A DNA stretch of 48,765 bases from contig NZ_UYXQ01000029.1 in assembly GCF_900624995.1 (NCBI RefSeq), forward strand, positions 1 through 48,765. Reading direction: 5' to 3'. This document shows, in pieces, positions 26,001-34,092 of the stretch. Numbering within the stretch: position 1 is the first letter of the stretch; every line of letters begins with the position of its first letter. This stretch comes from Pseudomonas antarctica. GTDB lineage: Bacteria; Pseudomonadota; Gammaproteobacteria; Pseudomonadales; Pseudomonadaceae. The notes beneath the pieces were generated by a model. That model did no database searches and was not told the origin of the DNA. It saw only the letters and a program-made list of their open reading frames with translations. A program made the position numbers and the translations under genes.

Positions 26001-26375
26001 GCTGCCATTGATTTCAAGCCAGTGATGGCTGCCATCCGGCCACTGGATGTGGTGATGCATGGCTTGCTCAAACGGCTCGCCCGCCAGCACCGCGTGAAAG
26101 GCGCGCACCACCCGCGCGCGATCCGACGGAGCCAGCAGGTCCAGGTAATCCAGGTCCTTGGGTAAGGGCTGGCGCGGATCGAAGCCAAACAGCGCCTGGG
26201 TGCCTCGCGACCAGCTTATCCTTCCCGTGTCGATTTCCCAGCACCACGCCCCCAGGCGGGCAGCATTGAGGGCTGCCAGCAACTGCGGGGCGCTGTCCCA
26301 GCTTTGTTCCGCCTCTTGCGGGTCTAAGGCGTAAATGCGGGGCAGGGGTGGCACGGAATCGACGGGGTTGCGCAT
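23097..26375 (-). CDS. five-PAS GGDEF-EAL cyclic-di-GMP enzyme
   Basis: A 1092-residue cytoplasmic signalling protein that may make or degrade cyclic di-GMP. Five PAS repeats fill about residues 25-655, each ending in a DIT/DTT-type linker (RETTRQRQREHAL, LDTTERKNAEHAL, LDITEQVEREQRL, RDITQQQRSEAAL, RDVSLLKNAQAQI). The GGDEF motif is intact at 740-744 and the EAL motif at 873-875. DDFGTGYSSLTYLKRLP and VIAEGVET of the EAL catalytic core are also present, so both activities are possible. No membrane segment is visible. The ATG at 26375 is preferred to a TTG upstream. It is probably monocistronic, and convergent with the effector-like operon. Confidence 0.93.
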   Translation of the reverse strand: MRNPVDSVPPLPRIYALDPQEAEQSWDSAPQLLAALNAARLGAWCWEIDTGRISWSRGTQALFGFDPRQPLPKDLDYLDLLAPSDRARVVRAFHAVLAGEPFEQAMHHHIQWPDGSHHWLEINGSLAPDKTGRRRMIGVIRETTRQRQREHALSHSEKRFATLFHLCPNMVLLTRQSDGRISEANQYFEMLFGWPVADVIGRTTLDLGLWHHPEQRALLVKATQRKGEPITMEVQFCASNGQIHDGTLSAQKVELEGEAYLISTFLDTTERKNAEHALKDSQERLDLALDSAQLGTWDWHIPTGMLYGSARAAQLHGLAPEPFHESFDAFFEGMSDADREGMRNAYRSLREGQDGNYQLTYRVQMEDGSPRYLESRARLYRDKAGKPLRMAGTLLDITEQVEREQRLTASEEKFASLFQASPDPICVTCLDGGAFIEINPAFTLTFGWTAAEVIDKSAELIGLWDDTSKRLQRIEQVIREQALSNVAIVVHHKNGQSLTCMISSRLIKVGDQPCIVTTLRDITQQQRSEAALKASEEKFAKAFHSSPDAISITERDTGRYVEVNDGFCRLTGYRAEEAIGLTLYQIGIWADENQRAALLAELQIKGRIHHLEMLWHNKRGELLAVEVSVEPITLNETPCLLLTARDVSLLKNAQAQIRHLAYHDPLTNLPNRALLMDRLSQQIALLKRHNLRGALLFLDLDHFKHINDSLGHPVGDTVLKIVTARLEASVRMEDTVARLGGDEFVVLLSGLEGTRTQVSAQVQELADTLRELLSEPMFLDGQRLQVTPSIGVALIPDHGSTPADLLKRADIALYRAKDSGRNTTQMFHSSMQKTASERLRMETDLRLALSRGEFSVHYQPQVDARGNRIIGAEALVRWQHPQLGAQSPTEFIKVLEDSGLILEVGTWILDEACGAFAQLIAEGLVDPLNFSLCVNISPRQFRQNDFVERVERSLQLHKLPYSLLKLEITEGIVIQNLDDTVAKMRRLKKLGVSFAMDDFGTGYSSLTYLKRLPVDALKIDQSFVRDATHDPNDAEIIRAIVAMARSLNLDVIAEGVETPEQLAFLQKLGCHVFQGYLHSRPLPLEGFRRLLG

Positions 26376-26441
26376 TATCAATGGGCCTTGGCTCAATGGG
26401 CGTTCGGCGCGGTTTTAATCAGACCTTGAGGCCGCACAGCT

Positions 26442-27332
26442 TCATGCCGGTATGGCTGGCAGATCGACCTGTGCATCCAATAGGCTCATGAAAGCCCGCG
26501 CAGCGTTCGACAGCGTCCTTTCGGTGTGCACGATATAGCCTAGCTGGCGACTGAGTTGTATGCCCGGCAAAGCAATACTTGCCACCTGATCATCGAGCAT
26601 GGTGCGCGGCAACACGCTCCAGGCCAGGCCGATGGATACCATCATTTTTATAGTTTCCAGGTAGTTAGTGCTCATCGCGATGTTCGGCGTCAGGCCCTGG
26701 GCTTCGAACAACCGCCTGACAATATGGTGGGTAAAGGTATTGCCGCCAGGGAACACCGCCGGGTGCTTGGCAATGTCGGCCAAGTTGACCGTGGAATTGC
26801 CGGTCAAGCTGTGCTCCGGTGCCACCACAAAATCCAGCGGGTCATCCCACACCGGCGTGGCACGCACCAGATTGTGCGGCTCGGGCGCCAGGGTGATCAC
26901 CGCCACTTCGGCGCGGCCATGCAGGATCTCCTCGTAGGCCACTTCCGAATCGAGGAACTGAATATCCAGTGCCACGTTGGGGTACTCGCGGGTAAAGGTG
27001 CGCAGGATCGGTGGCAGGCGGTGCAGGCCGATATGGTGGCTGGTGGCCAAAGTCAGGCGGCCGCTGACTTCGCCGGTCAGGTTGGTGAGGGCGCGGCGGG
27101 TGTCGTCCAGCACATTGAGAATCTGATAGGCGCGCGGCAGCAGGGCGCGCCCGGCCTCAGTGAGGCCGACTTCACGGCCCAGGCGATCGAACAAACGCAC
27201 CTTTAATTGTTGCTCAAGGCCGGCAATACGTTTGCTGATGGCCGGCTGGGTCAGGTGCAGGCGCTCACCTGCGCCGGAGAAGCTACCGGTCTCGGCGATG
27301 GCGATAAACGCATTAAGGTTGGCCAGGTCCAT
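26442..27332 (-). CDS. LysR-family regulator divergent from leuC
   Basis: A 296-residue regulator. The N-terminal winged helix-turn-helix is LNAFIAIAETGSFSGAGERL, continuing HLTQPAISKRIAGLEQQLKVRLFDR. The ligand-binding domain starts at GEVSGRLTLATSHHIGLHRLPPIL. The ATG at 27332 gives the standard LysR start (MDLANLNAFIAIAE). It lies divergent to leuC, an arrangement also found in P. aeruginosa. Control of the leucine genes, perhaps by a pathway intermediate, is likely but inferred. Confidence 0.92.
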   Translation of the reverse strand: MDLANLNAFIAIAETGSFSGAGERLHLTQPAISKRIAGLEQQLKVRLFDRLGREVGLTEAGRALLPRAYQILNVLDDTRRALTNLTGEVSGRLTLATSHHIGLHRLPPILRTFTREYPNVALDIQFLDSEVAYEEILHGRAEVAVITLAPEPHNLVRATPVWDDPLDFVVAPEHSLTGNSTVNLADIAKHPAVFPGGNTFTHHIVRRLFEAQGLTPNIAMSTNYLETIKMMVSIGLAWSVLPRTMLDDQVASIALPGIQLSRQLGYIVHTERTLSNAARAFMSLLDAQVDLPAIPA

Positions 27333-27479
27333 TGTGGTATTCCAGTTGGTAATCCAAAGCATAAAAAATATGAATTTGAGTTATTTAATGTAGCGCCATA
27401 CCATCAGCCTCACAAGCCAAAGGGTTATTGAATCGCTCAAGACCCGGGGCATAGAAAGACCGATGATGAGGACCGACTG
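27333..27479. promoter_or_regulatory. divergent control region of the LysR gene and leuC
   Basis: This 147-base gap has a markedly A+T-rich centre (about 27358-27393, gcataaaaaatatgaatttg onward) in otherwise GC-rich DNA. That suits back-to-back promoters and LysR binding. A gatgagga ribosome-binding region lies just before the leuC ATG. I cannot fix exact -35/-10 positions or the LysR T-N11-A box by eye. Confidence 0.55.
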
Positions 27480-28898
27480 ATGGCCGGCAAAACGCTTTAC
27501 GACAAGCTTTGGGATTCCCATGAAGTGAAACGGCGCGACGATGGCTCGTCGCTGATCTATATCGACCGTCACATCATCCATGAAGTGACCTCGCCTCAAG
27601 CGTTCGAAGGCCTGCGACTGGCCGGGCGCAAGCCTTGGCGCGTCGACTCGATCATCGCCACCCCGGACCACAACGTGCCGACCACGCCTGAGCGCAAAGG
27701 CGGCATCGACGCGATTGTCGACACCGTGTCGCGCCTGCAGGTGCAGACTCTCGATGATTATTGCGACGAATATGGCATCACCGAATTCAAGATGAATGAC
27801 GTGCGTCAAGGCATCGTTCACGTGATCGGCCCGGAGCAGGGCGCCACCTTGCCGGGCATGACCGTGGTCTGCGGCGACTCCCACACCTCCACCCACGGTG
27901 CGTTCGGCGCCTTGGCCCATGGCATCGGCACCTCTGAGGTGGAACATGTGTTCGCCACCCAGTGCCTGGTCGCCAAAAAGATGAAGAACATGCTGGTGTT
28001 GGTCGAAGGCCAACTGCCCTTCGGCGTCACTGCCAAGGACATCGTGCTCGCTGTGATCGGCAAGATCGGCACCGCTGGCGGTAACGGCCATGCGATCGAG
28101 TTCGCCGGCAGCGCGATTCGCGACCTGTCCATCGAAGGCCGCATGACCATCTGCAACATGTCCATCGAAGCCGGTGCCCGTGTGGGCATGGTGGCGGCGG
28201 ACGAAAAAACCGTTGAATACGTCAAAGGTCGCCCCTTCGCCCCGCAAGGCGCCGATTGGGAGGCTGCGGTCGAGGCTTGGAAAGACTTGGTCTCCGACGC
28301 CGATGCGGTGTTCGACACCGTGGTCGAGCTCGACGCTGCCCAGATTAAGCCGCAAGTCAGTTGGGGCACCTCGCCCGAGATGGTCTTGGCTGTTGATCAA
28401 AACGTGCCGGACCCGGCCAAAGAAGCCGACCTGGTCAAGCGTGGCTCCATCGAGCGCGCCTTGAAATACATGGGCTTGACAGCCAACCAGGCGATTACCG
28501 ACATCCAGTTGGATCGCGTGTTTATCGGTTCCTGCACCAACTCGCGGATTGAGGACTTGCGCGCTGCGGCGGTGATCGCCAAGGGCCGCAAAGTCGCCTC
28601 GACCATCAAGCAAGCCATCGTGGTGCCAGGTTCGGGGCTGGTCAAAGCGCAAGCCGAAGCCGAAGGCCTGGACAAGATCTTCCTCGAAGCCGGTTTTGAA
28701 TGGCGCGAGCCGGGCTGCTCCATGTGCCTGGCGATGAACCCGGACCGTTTGGAGTCGGGCGAGCATTGCGCGTCCACCTCCAACCGTAACTTCGAAGGGC
28801 GTCAGGGCGCCGGTGGGCGTACCCACCTGGTCAGCCCGGCCATGGCCGCTGCGGCTGCCGTCAACGGTCGTTTCATCGACGTTCGCGAATTGATCTGA
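27480..28898 (+). CDS. leuC: 3-isopropylmalate dehydratase, large subunit
   Basis: A 472-residue aconitase-family iron-sulfur enzyme. With LeuD it converts 2-isopropylmalate to 3-isopropylmalate in leucine synthesis. It starts [16 protein letters not shown]. Typical segments are [33 protein letters not shown] and [11 protein letters not shown]. The cysteines of the last two, and of the CTNS motif, hold the 4Fe-4S cluster. The full family length is present, and leuD follows ten bases later. Confidence 0.98.
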   Translation: MAGKTLYDKLWDSHEVKRRDDGSSLIYIDRHIIHEVTSPQAFEGLRLAGRKPWRVDSIIATPDHNVPTTPERKGGIDAIVDTVSRLQVQTLDDYCDEYGITEFKMNDVRQGIVHVIGPEQGATLPGMTVVCGDSHTSTHGAFGALAHGIGTSEVEHVFATQCLVAKKMKNMLVLVEGQLPFGVTAKDIVLAVIGKIGTAGGNGHAIEFAGSAIRDLSIEGRMTICNMSIEAGARVGMVAADEKTVEYVKGRPFAPQGADWEAAVEAWKDLVSDADAVFDTVVELDAAQIKPQVSWGTSPEMVLAVDQNVPDPAKEADLVKRGSIERALKYMGLTANQAITDIQLDRVFIGSCTNSRIEDLRAAAVIAKGRKVASTIKQAIVVPGSGLVKAQAEAEGLDKIFLEAGFEWREPGCSMCLAMNPDRLESGEHCASTSNRNFEGRQGAGGRTHLVSPAMAAAAAVNGRFIDVRELI

Positions 28899-28908
28899 GG
28901 AAAACCCG

Positions 28909-29553
28909 ATGAGAGCTTTTACCCAACACACAGGCTTAGTCGCGCCGCTGGACCGTGCCAACGTCGACACCGACCAGATCATCCCCAAGCAGTTCTTGAA
29001 GTCGATCAAGCGCACCGGTTTCGGCCCTAACCTGTTCGACGAGTGGCGCTACCTGGACGTGGGCTACGCCTACCAGGACAACGCCAAGCGCCCGTTGAAC
29101 AAGGATTTTGTGCTCAACGCCGAGCGTTACCAAGGCGCCAGCGTGTTGCTGGCCCGCGAGAACTTCGGCTGCGGCTCCAGCCGTGAACACGCGCCGTGGG
29201 CCCTTGAAGAATATGGCTTTCGCAGCATCATCGCGCCGAGCTACGCCGACATCTTCTTCAACAACAGCTTCAAGAACGGCTTGCTGCCGATCATCTTGAG
29301 CGACGCCGAAGTGGACGAGCTGTTCAAACAAGTCGAAGCCGATGTGGGCTACCAGCTCACGGTTGACCTGGCAGCGCAGACGGTGACCCGTCCGGACGGC
29401 AAGGTGTACCACTTTGAAGTCGACGCGTTCCGTAAGCACTGCCTGATCAACGGCCTGGACGATATCGGCCTGACCTTGCAGGACGGCGATGCGATTGCTG
29501 CCTTTGAAACCAAGCACCGGGCCAGCCAGCCTTGGTTGTTTCGTGACGCTTGA
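28909..29553 (+). CDS. leuD: 3-isopropylmalate dehydratase, small subunit
   Basis: A 214-residue partner of LeuC. The swivel domain shows [37 protein letters not shown] and [22 protein letters not shown], all diagnostic for LeuD. A gagg ribosome-binding site lies in the ten-base gap after leuC, so the two are co-translated in proper ratio. A REP pair separates it from the methyltransferase gene. Confidence 0.98.
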   Translation: MRAFTQHTGLVAPLDRANVDTDQIIPKQFLKSIKRTGFGPNLFDEWRYLDVGYAYQDNAKRPLNKDFVLNAERYQGASVLLARENFGCGSSREHAPWALEEYGFRSIIAPSYADIFFNNSFKNGLLPIILSDAEVDELFKQVEADVGYQLTVDLAAQTVTRPDGKVYHFEVDAFRKHCLINGLDDIGLTLQDGDAIAAFETKHRASQPWLFRDA

Positions 29554-29577
29554 TTTGCGGTAGACCGTGCGGGCCCC

Positions 29578-29646
29578 ATCGCGGGCAAGCCCGGCTCCCA
29601 CAGGGGAATGTATTCCATCTGTGGGAGCTGGCTTGCCTGCGATAGC
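29578..29646. repeat. imperfect REPIN after leuD
   Basis: Left arm atcgcgggcaagcccggctcccaca (29578-29602), right arm tgtgggagctggcttgcctgcgatagc (29620-29646), inverted with an 18-base spacer. The arms match with a few mismatches. This is a second REP subtype (with a gcgat end), different from the gcgaa type after uvrB. It may uncouple leuCD from the downstream genes. Confidence 0.82.
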
Positions 29647-29683
29647 GGCCGTACAAACACCCCAAAACCCAAGGAAAACCATC

Positions 29684-30448
29684 ATGACCAGCACCGCCCA
29701 CACCCAAGTCGTGCAAAAACAATTCGGTGAGCAGGCCGCGGCCTACCTGAGCAGTGCTGTGCACGCCCAAGGCACCGAATTCGCGCTGCTCCAGGCCGAA
29801 CTGGCCGGGGCTGGCGCTGCGCGACTGCTGGACGTGGGGTGCGGCGCCGGTCATGTGAGTTTCAACGTTGCGCCGTTGGTCAAAGAAGTGGTGGCCTACG
29901 ACCTGTCCCAGCAGATGCTCGACGTGGTCGCAGGCGCCGCAAAGGATCGTGGTCTGAGCAACATCCGCACCGTGCACGGCGCCGCCGAACGCTTGCCGTT
30001 CGCCGATGGCGAGTTCGACTTCGTGTTCAGCCGTTACTCAGCCCACCACTGGAGCGACCTTGGGCTGGCCCTGCGTGAAGTACGTCGGGTACTCAAGCCG
30101 GGCGGTGTGGCGGCATTTGTTGATGTCTTGTCACCGGGCAGCCCGCTGTTGGACACTTACCTGCAAACCGTCGAAGTGCTGCGCGACACCAGCCACGTGC
30201 GCGATTATTCCGCCGGCGAGTGGATGCGCCAGTTCAGCGAGGCTGGCCTGCACGTGCGCAACAGCAGCCGTCAGCGTTTGCGCCTGGAATACACCTCGTG
30301 GGTCGAGCGCATGCGCACGCCAGAGGTATTGCGTGCTGCAATCCTTGAGCTGCAAAAGGCGATGGGCCAGGAAGTGCGCGATTACTACGAGATTCAAGCC
30401 GACGGCACCTTCAGCACCGACGTGCTGGTGGTTTTTGCCGAGCGCTGA
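29684..30448 (+). CDS. class I SAM-dependent methyltransferase between leuD and leuB
   Basis: A 254-residue methyltransferase of the UbiE/COQ5-like group. Motif I is LLDVGCGAGHVSF, the acidic residue of motif II is in VVAYDLSQQM, and the later motifs are ERLPFADGEFDFVFSRYSAH and EVRRVLKPGGVAAFVD. The substrate is unknown. It is conserved in the leu cluster of Pseudomonas, but no link to leucine synthesis is evident. The ATG at 29684 has AAGGAAAA upstream; the open frame before it covers the REP pair. Confidence 0.9.
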   Translation: MTSTAHTQVVQKQFGEQAAAYLSSAVHAQGTEFALLQAELAGAGAARLLDVGCGAGHVSFNVAPLVKEVVAYDLSQQMLDVVAGAAKDRGLSNIRTVHGAAERLPFADGEFDFVFSRYSAHHWSDLGLALREVRRVLKPGGVAAFVDVLSPGSPLLDTYLQTVEVLRDTSHVRDYSAGEWMRQFSEAGLHVRNSSRQRLRLEYTSWVERMRTPEVLRAAILELQKAMGQEVRDYYEIQADGTFSTDVLVVFAER

Positions 30449-30500
30449 TTAATTTTCCCGACCTGCCCACGGGCAGGTCGCTTGATGAAATGAGGAACGC

Positions 30501-31583
<1,083 letters not shown>

Positions 31584-31589
31584 TCTCTC

Positions 31590-31630
31590 GGGCCCGCTTG
31601 CAGTTGTTGCTGCAAGGCGGCCCACTTTTT
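31590..31630 (+). terminator. terminator after leuB
   Basis: Inner stem cttgcag-ttgttg-ctgcaag (31597-31616), extended outward by gggcc/ggccc pairing and followed by cttttt. It ends the leucine transcript before asd. Confidence 0.75.
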
Positions 31631-31647
31631 AACAAGGTGTAGTTGCG

Positions 31648-32760
31648 ATGAAACGTGTAGGTCTGATCGGTTGGCGCGGTATGGTCGGTTCCGTGCTCAT
31701 GCAGCGGATGCTGGAAGAGCAGGATTTCGATCTTATTGAGCCGGTGTTTTTCACCACTTCGAACGTAGGTGGCCAAGGGCCGTCCGTGGGCAAGGATATC
31801 GCCCCACTCAAGGACGCCTACAGCATTGAAGAGCTGAAAACCCTCGATGTGATTCTGACCTGCCAGGGTGGCGACTACACCAGCGAAGTCTTCCCCAAGT
31901 TGCGCGAAGCCGGCTGGCAAGGTTACTGGATCGACGCTGCCTCGAGCCTGCGCATGCAGGACGACGCCGTGATCATCCTCGACCCGGTCAACCGCAAGGT
32001 CATCGACCAGCAACTGGATGCGGGCACCAAGAACTACGTCGGCGGCAACTGCACCGTCAGCCTGATGCTGATGGGCCTGGGCGGCTTGTTCGAAGCCGGT
32101 CTGGTCGAGTGGATGAGCGCCATGACCTATCAGGCGGCGTCCGGTGCCGGCGCGCAGAACATGCGCGAGCTGATCAAGCAAATGGGCGCGACCCACGCAG
32201 CGGTTGCCGATCAACTGGCGGACCCTGCCAGCGCGATCCTCGACATCGACCGCCGTGTGGCCGAAGCCATGCGCAGTGAGGCCTACCCGACCGAGAACTT
32301 CGGTGTGCCATTGGCCGGTAGCCTGATCCCGTGGATCGACAAAGAACTGCCGAACGGCCAGAGCCGCGAAGAGTGGAAGGCCCAGGCCGAGACCAACAAG
32401 ATTCTGGGTCGCTTCAAAAGCCCGATCCCGGTGGACGGCATTTGCGTGCGCATCGGCGCCATGCGCTGTCACAGCCAGGCGTTGACCATCAAGCTGAACA
32501 AAGACGTGCCGATCGCCGATATCGAAGGGCTGATCAGTCAGCACAACCCTTGGGTCAAGCTGGTGCCGAACAACCGCGATATCAGCATGCAGGAGCTGAG
32601 CCCAACCAAAGTCACCGGCACCCTGAATGTACCGGTAGGCCGCCTGCGCAAGCTGAATATGGGTACTCAGTACCTGGGCGCGTTCACCGTTGGCGACCAA
32701 CTGCTGTGGGGCGCGGCTGAGCCGCTGCGTCGCATGCTGCGGATTTTGCTGGAGCGTTGA
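31648..32760 (+). CDS. asd: aspartate-semialdehyde dehydrogenase
   Basis: A 370-residue NADPH enzyme of the aspartate pathway, leading to lysine/diaminopimelate, threonine and methionine. It belongs to the gamma-proteobacterial class: start [20 protein letters not shown], catalytic Cys in [15 protein letters not shown], and active-site stretch [15 protein letters not shown] with the catalytic His. The C-terminal segment [12 protein letters not shown] is also typical. An aaggtgtag ribosome-binding region precedes the ATG. A Cys-less paralogue follows. Confidence 0.98.
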   Translation: MKRVGLIGWRGMVGSVLMQRMLEEQDFDLIEPVFFTTSNVGGQGPSVGKDIAPLKDAYSIEELKTLDVILTCQGGDYTSEVFPKLREAGWQGYWIDAASSLRMQDDAVIILDPVNRKVIDQQLDAGTKNYVGGNCTVSLMLMGLGGLFEAGLVEWMSAMTYQAASGAGAQNMRELIKQMGATHAAVADQLADPASAILDIDRRVAEAMRSEAYPTENFGVPLAGSLIPWIDKELPNGQSREEWKAQAETNKILGRFKSPIPVDGICVRIGAMRCHSQALTIKLNKDVPIADIEGLISQHNPWVKLVPNNRDISMQELSPTKVTGTLNVPVGRLRKLNMGTQYLGAFTVGDQLLWGAAEPLRRMLRILLER

Positions 32761-32778
32761 TCGCTTAGCGCTGTATGG

Positions 32779-32812
32779 AAAACCCGCGGCTGGTGACAGG
32801 CGCGGGTTTTTT
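32779..32812 (+). terminator. asd terminator
   Basis: Ten-base stem aaaacccgcg / cgcgggtttt with a 12-base loop, followed by further Ts, 18 bases after the asd stop codon. Confidence 0.87.
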
Positions 32813-32920
32813 ATTGCGCGCTAATGATCATTGCGTCCGGCCACAAAACCCAGGTTAATTGCCTCACCCCCAACCACCCGGTAAAGTGCCGCTCCCCCCG
32901 CAATGCCCGAGGCAGCCACC

Positions 32921-33931
32921 ATGACCCAGACCTTTGAAATCGCCGTGATCGGCGCCACCGGCACCGTGGGTGAAACCCTGGTGCAGATTCTCGAAGAGCT
33001 GGATTTCCCGGTAGGCACCCTGTACCTGCTGGCGGGCAGTAACTCGGCCGGCGCCTCAGTACCGTTTCGCGGCAAGAACGTGCGGGTCAAGGAAGTCGAT
33101 GAGTTCGACTTCAAAAAAGCGCAGTTGGCCTTTTTTGCCGCGGGCCCTGCGGTAACCCTGAGTTTCGCCCCGCGCGCCACGGCCGCCGGTTGCTCGGTGA
33201 TCGACCTGTCCGGCGCCTTGCCGGCCGATCAAGCACCTCAGGTGGTGCCGGAAGCCAATGCGCACATACTCAAGGGGCTGAAAAAGCCCTTTCAGCTCGG
33301 CAGCCCAAGCCCTTCGGCCACCAACCTGGCGGTGGTTCTGGCGCCGTTGCGCGGCTTGCTGGATATCCAGCGCGTCAGCGTCACGGCCAACCTGGCCGTG
33401 TCTGCTCAGGGCCGCGAGGCCGTCAGTGAACTGGCCCGGCAGACCGCCGAGCTGTTGAACGTGCGCCCGCTGGAGCCTAAGTTCTTTGATCGACAGATGG
33501 CCTTCAACCTGCTTGCGCAAGTTGGCAAACCAGACGCCCAAGGTCATACCGACCTGGAGAAACGGCTCGTACACGAACTGCGTGCGGTGCTGGAAACTCC
33601 TTTGCTAAAGATTTCCGCGACCTGCGTTCAAGCCCCGGTGTTTTTTGGCGATAGCCTGACTGTGTCATTGCAGTTGGGCGCGCCGGTCGACCTCGTCGCG
33701 GTCAACCGTGCACTTGAGGCAGCACCGGGTATCGAGCTGGTTGAAGAGGGCGACTACCCCACGGCGGTTGGGGATGCGGTCGGTCAGGATGTAGTCTACG
33801 TTGGCCGAGTGCGTGCGGGCGTGGATGACCCAGCGGAACTAAATGTGTGGCTGACGTCAGATAACGTACGCAAAGGCGCAGCACTCAACGCCGTGCAGCT
33901 GGCGCAGTTGTTGATAAAAGGCCTTGCGTAA
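32921..33931 (+). CDS. usg: USG-1-like protein, an aspartate-semialdehyde dehydrogenase homologue without the catalytic Cys
   Basis: A 336-residue protein with the ASD fold. The Rossmann start is FEIAVIGATGTVGETLVQIL, followed by FFAAGPAVTLSFAPRATAAG. In active enzymes of this class the active-site loop reads NPNCST; here it is GSPSPSAT, so Pro replaces the catalytic Cys. It therefore cannot run the normal dehydrogenase chemistry. Pseudomonas carries this gene next to asd and upstream of fimV as 'usg'. I chose the ATG at 32921, with gagg 8-10 bases upstream, over the ATG at 32903, which has no ribosome-binding site. The family function is unknown. Confidence 0.9.
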   Translation: MTQTFEIAVIGATGTVGETLVQILEELDFPVGTLYLLAGSNSAGASVPFRGKNVRVKEVDEFDFKKAQLAFFAAGPAVTLSFAPRATAAGCSVIDLSGALPADQAPQVVPEANAHILKGLKKPFQLGSPSPSATNLAVVLAPLRGLLDIQRVSVTANLAVSAQGREAVSELARQTAELLNVRPLEPKFFDRQMAFNLLAQVGKPDAQGHTDLEKRLVHELRAVLETPLLKISATCVQAPVFFGDSLTVSLQLGAPVDLVAVNRALEAAPGIELVEEGDYPTAVGDAVGQDVVYVGRVRAGVDDPAELNVWLTSDNVRKGAALNAVQLAQLLIKGLA

Positions 33932-34092
33932 AAGATACTTGGCGTCAATTTGTAGATTGATTCTAGCCAGGCGCTATGCTTGGTCCAAAGCAGAACACAA
34001 GCGCGTCGGTGACCTATCGGCTCGCCATGCCTTATGGCAGCGGTTACCAACCTTCTCGCAGGCCGAGGAGTGTTCAAACAAAGGATGAGGCT

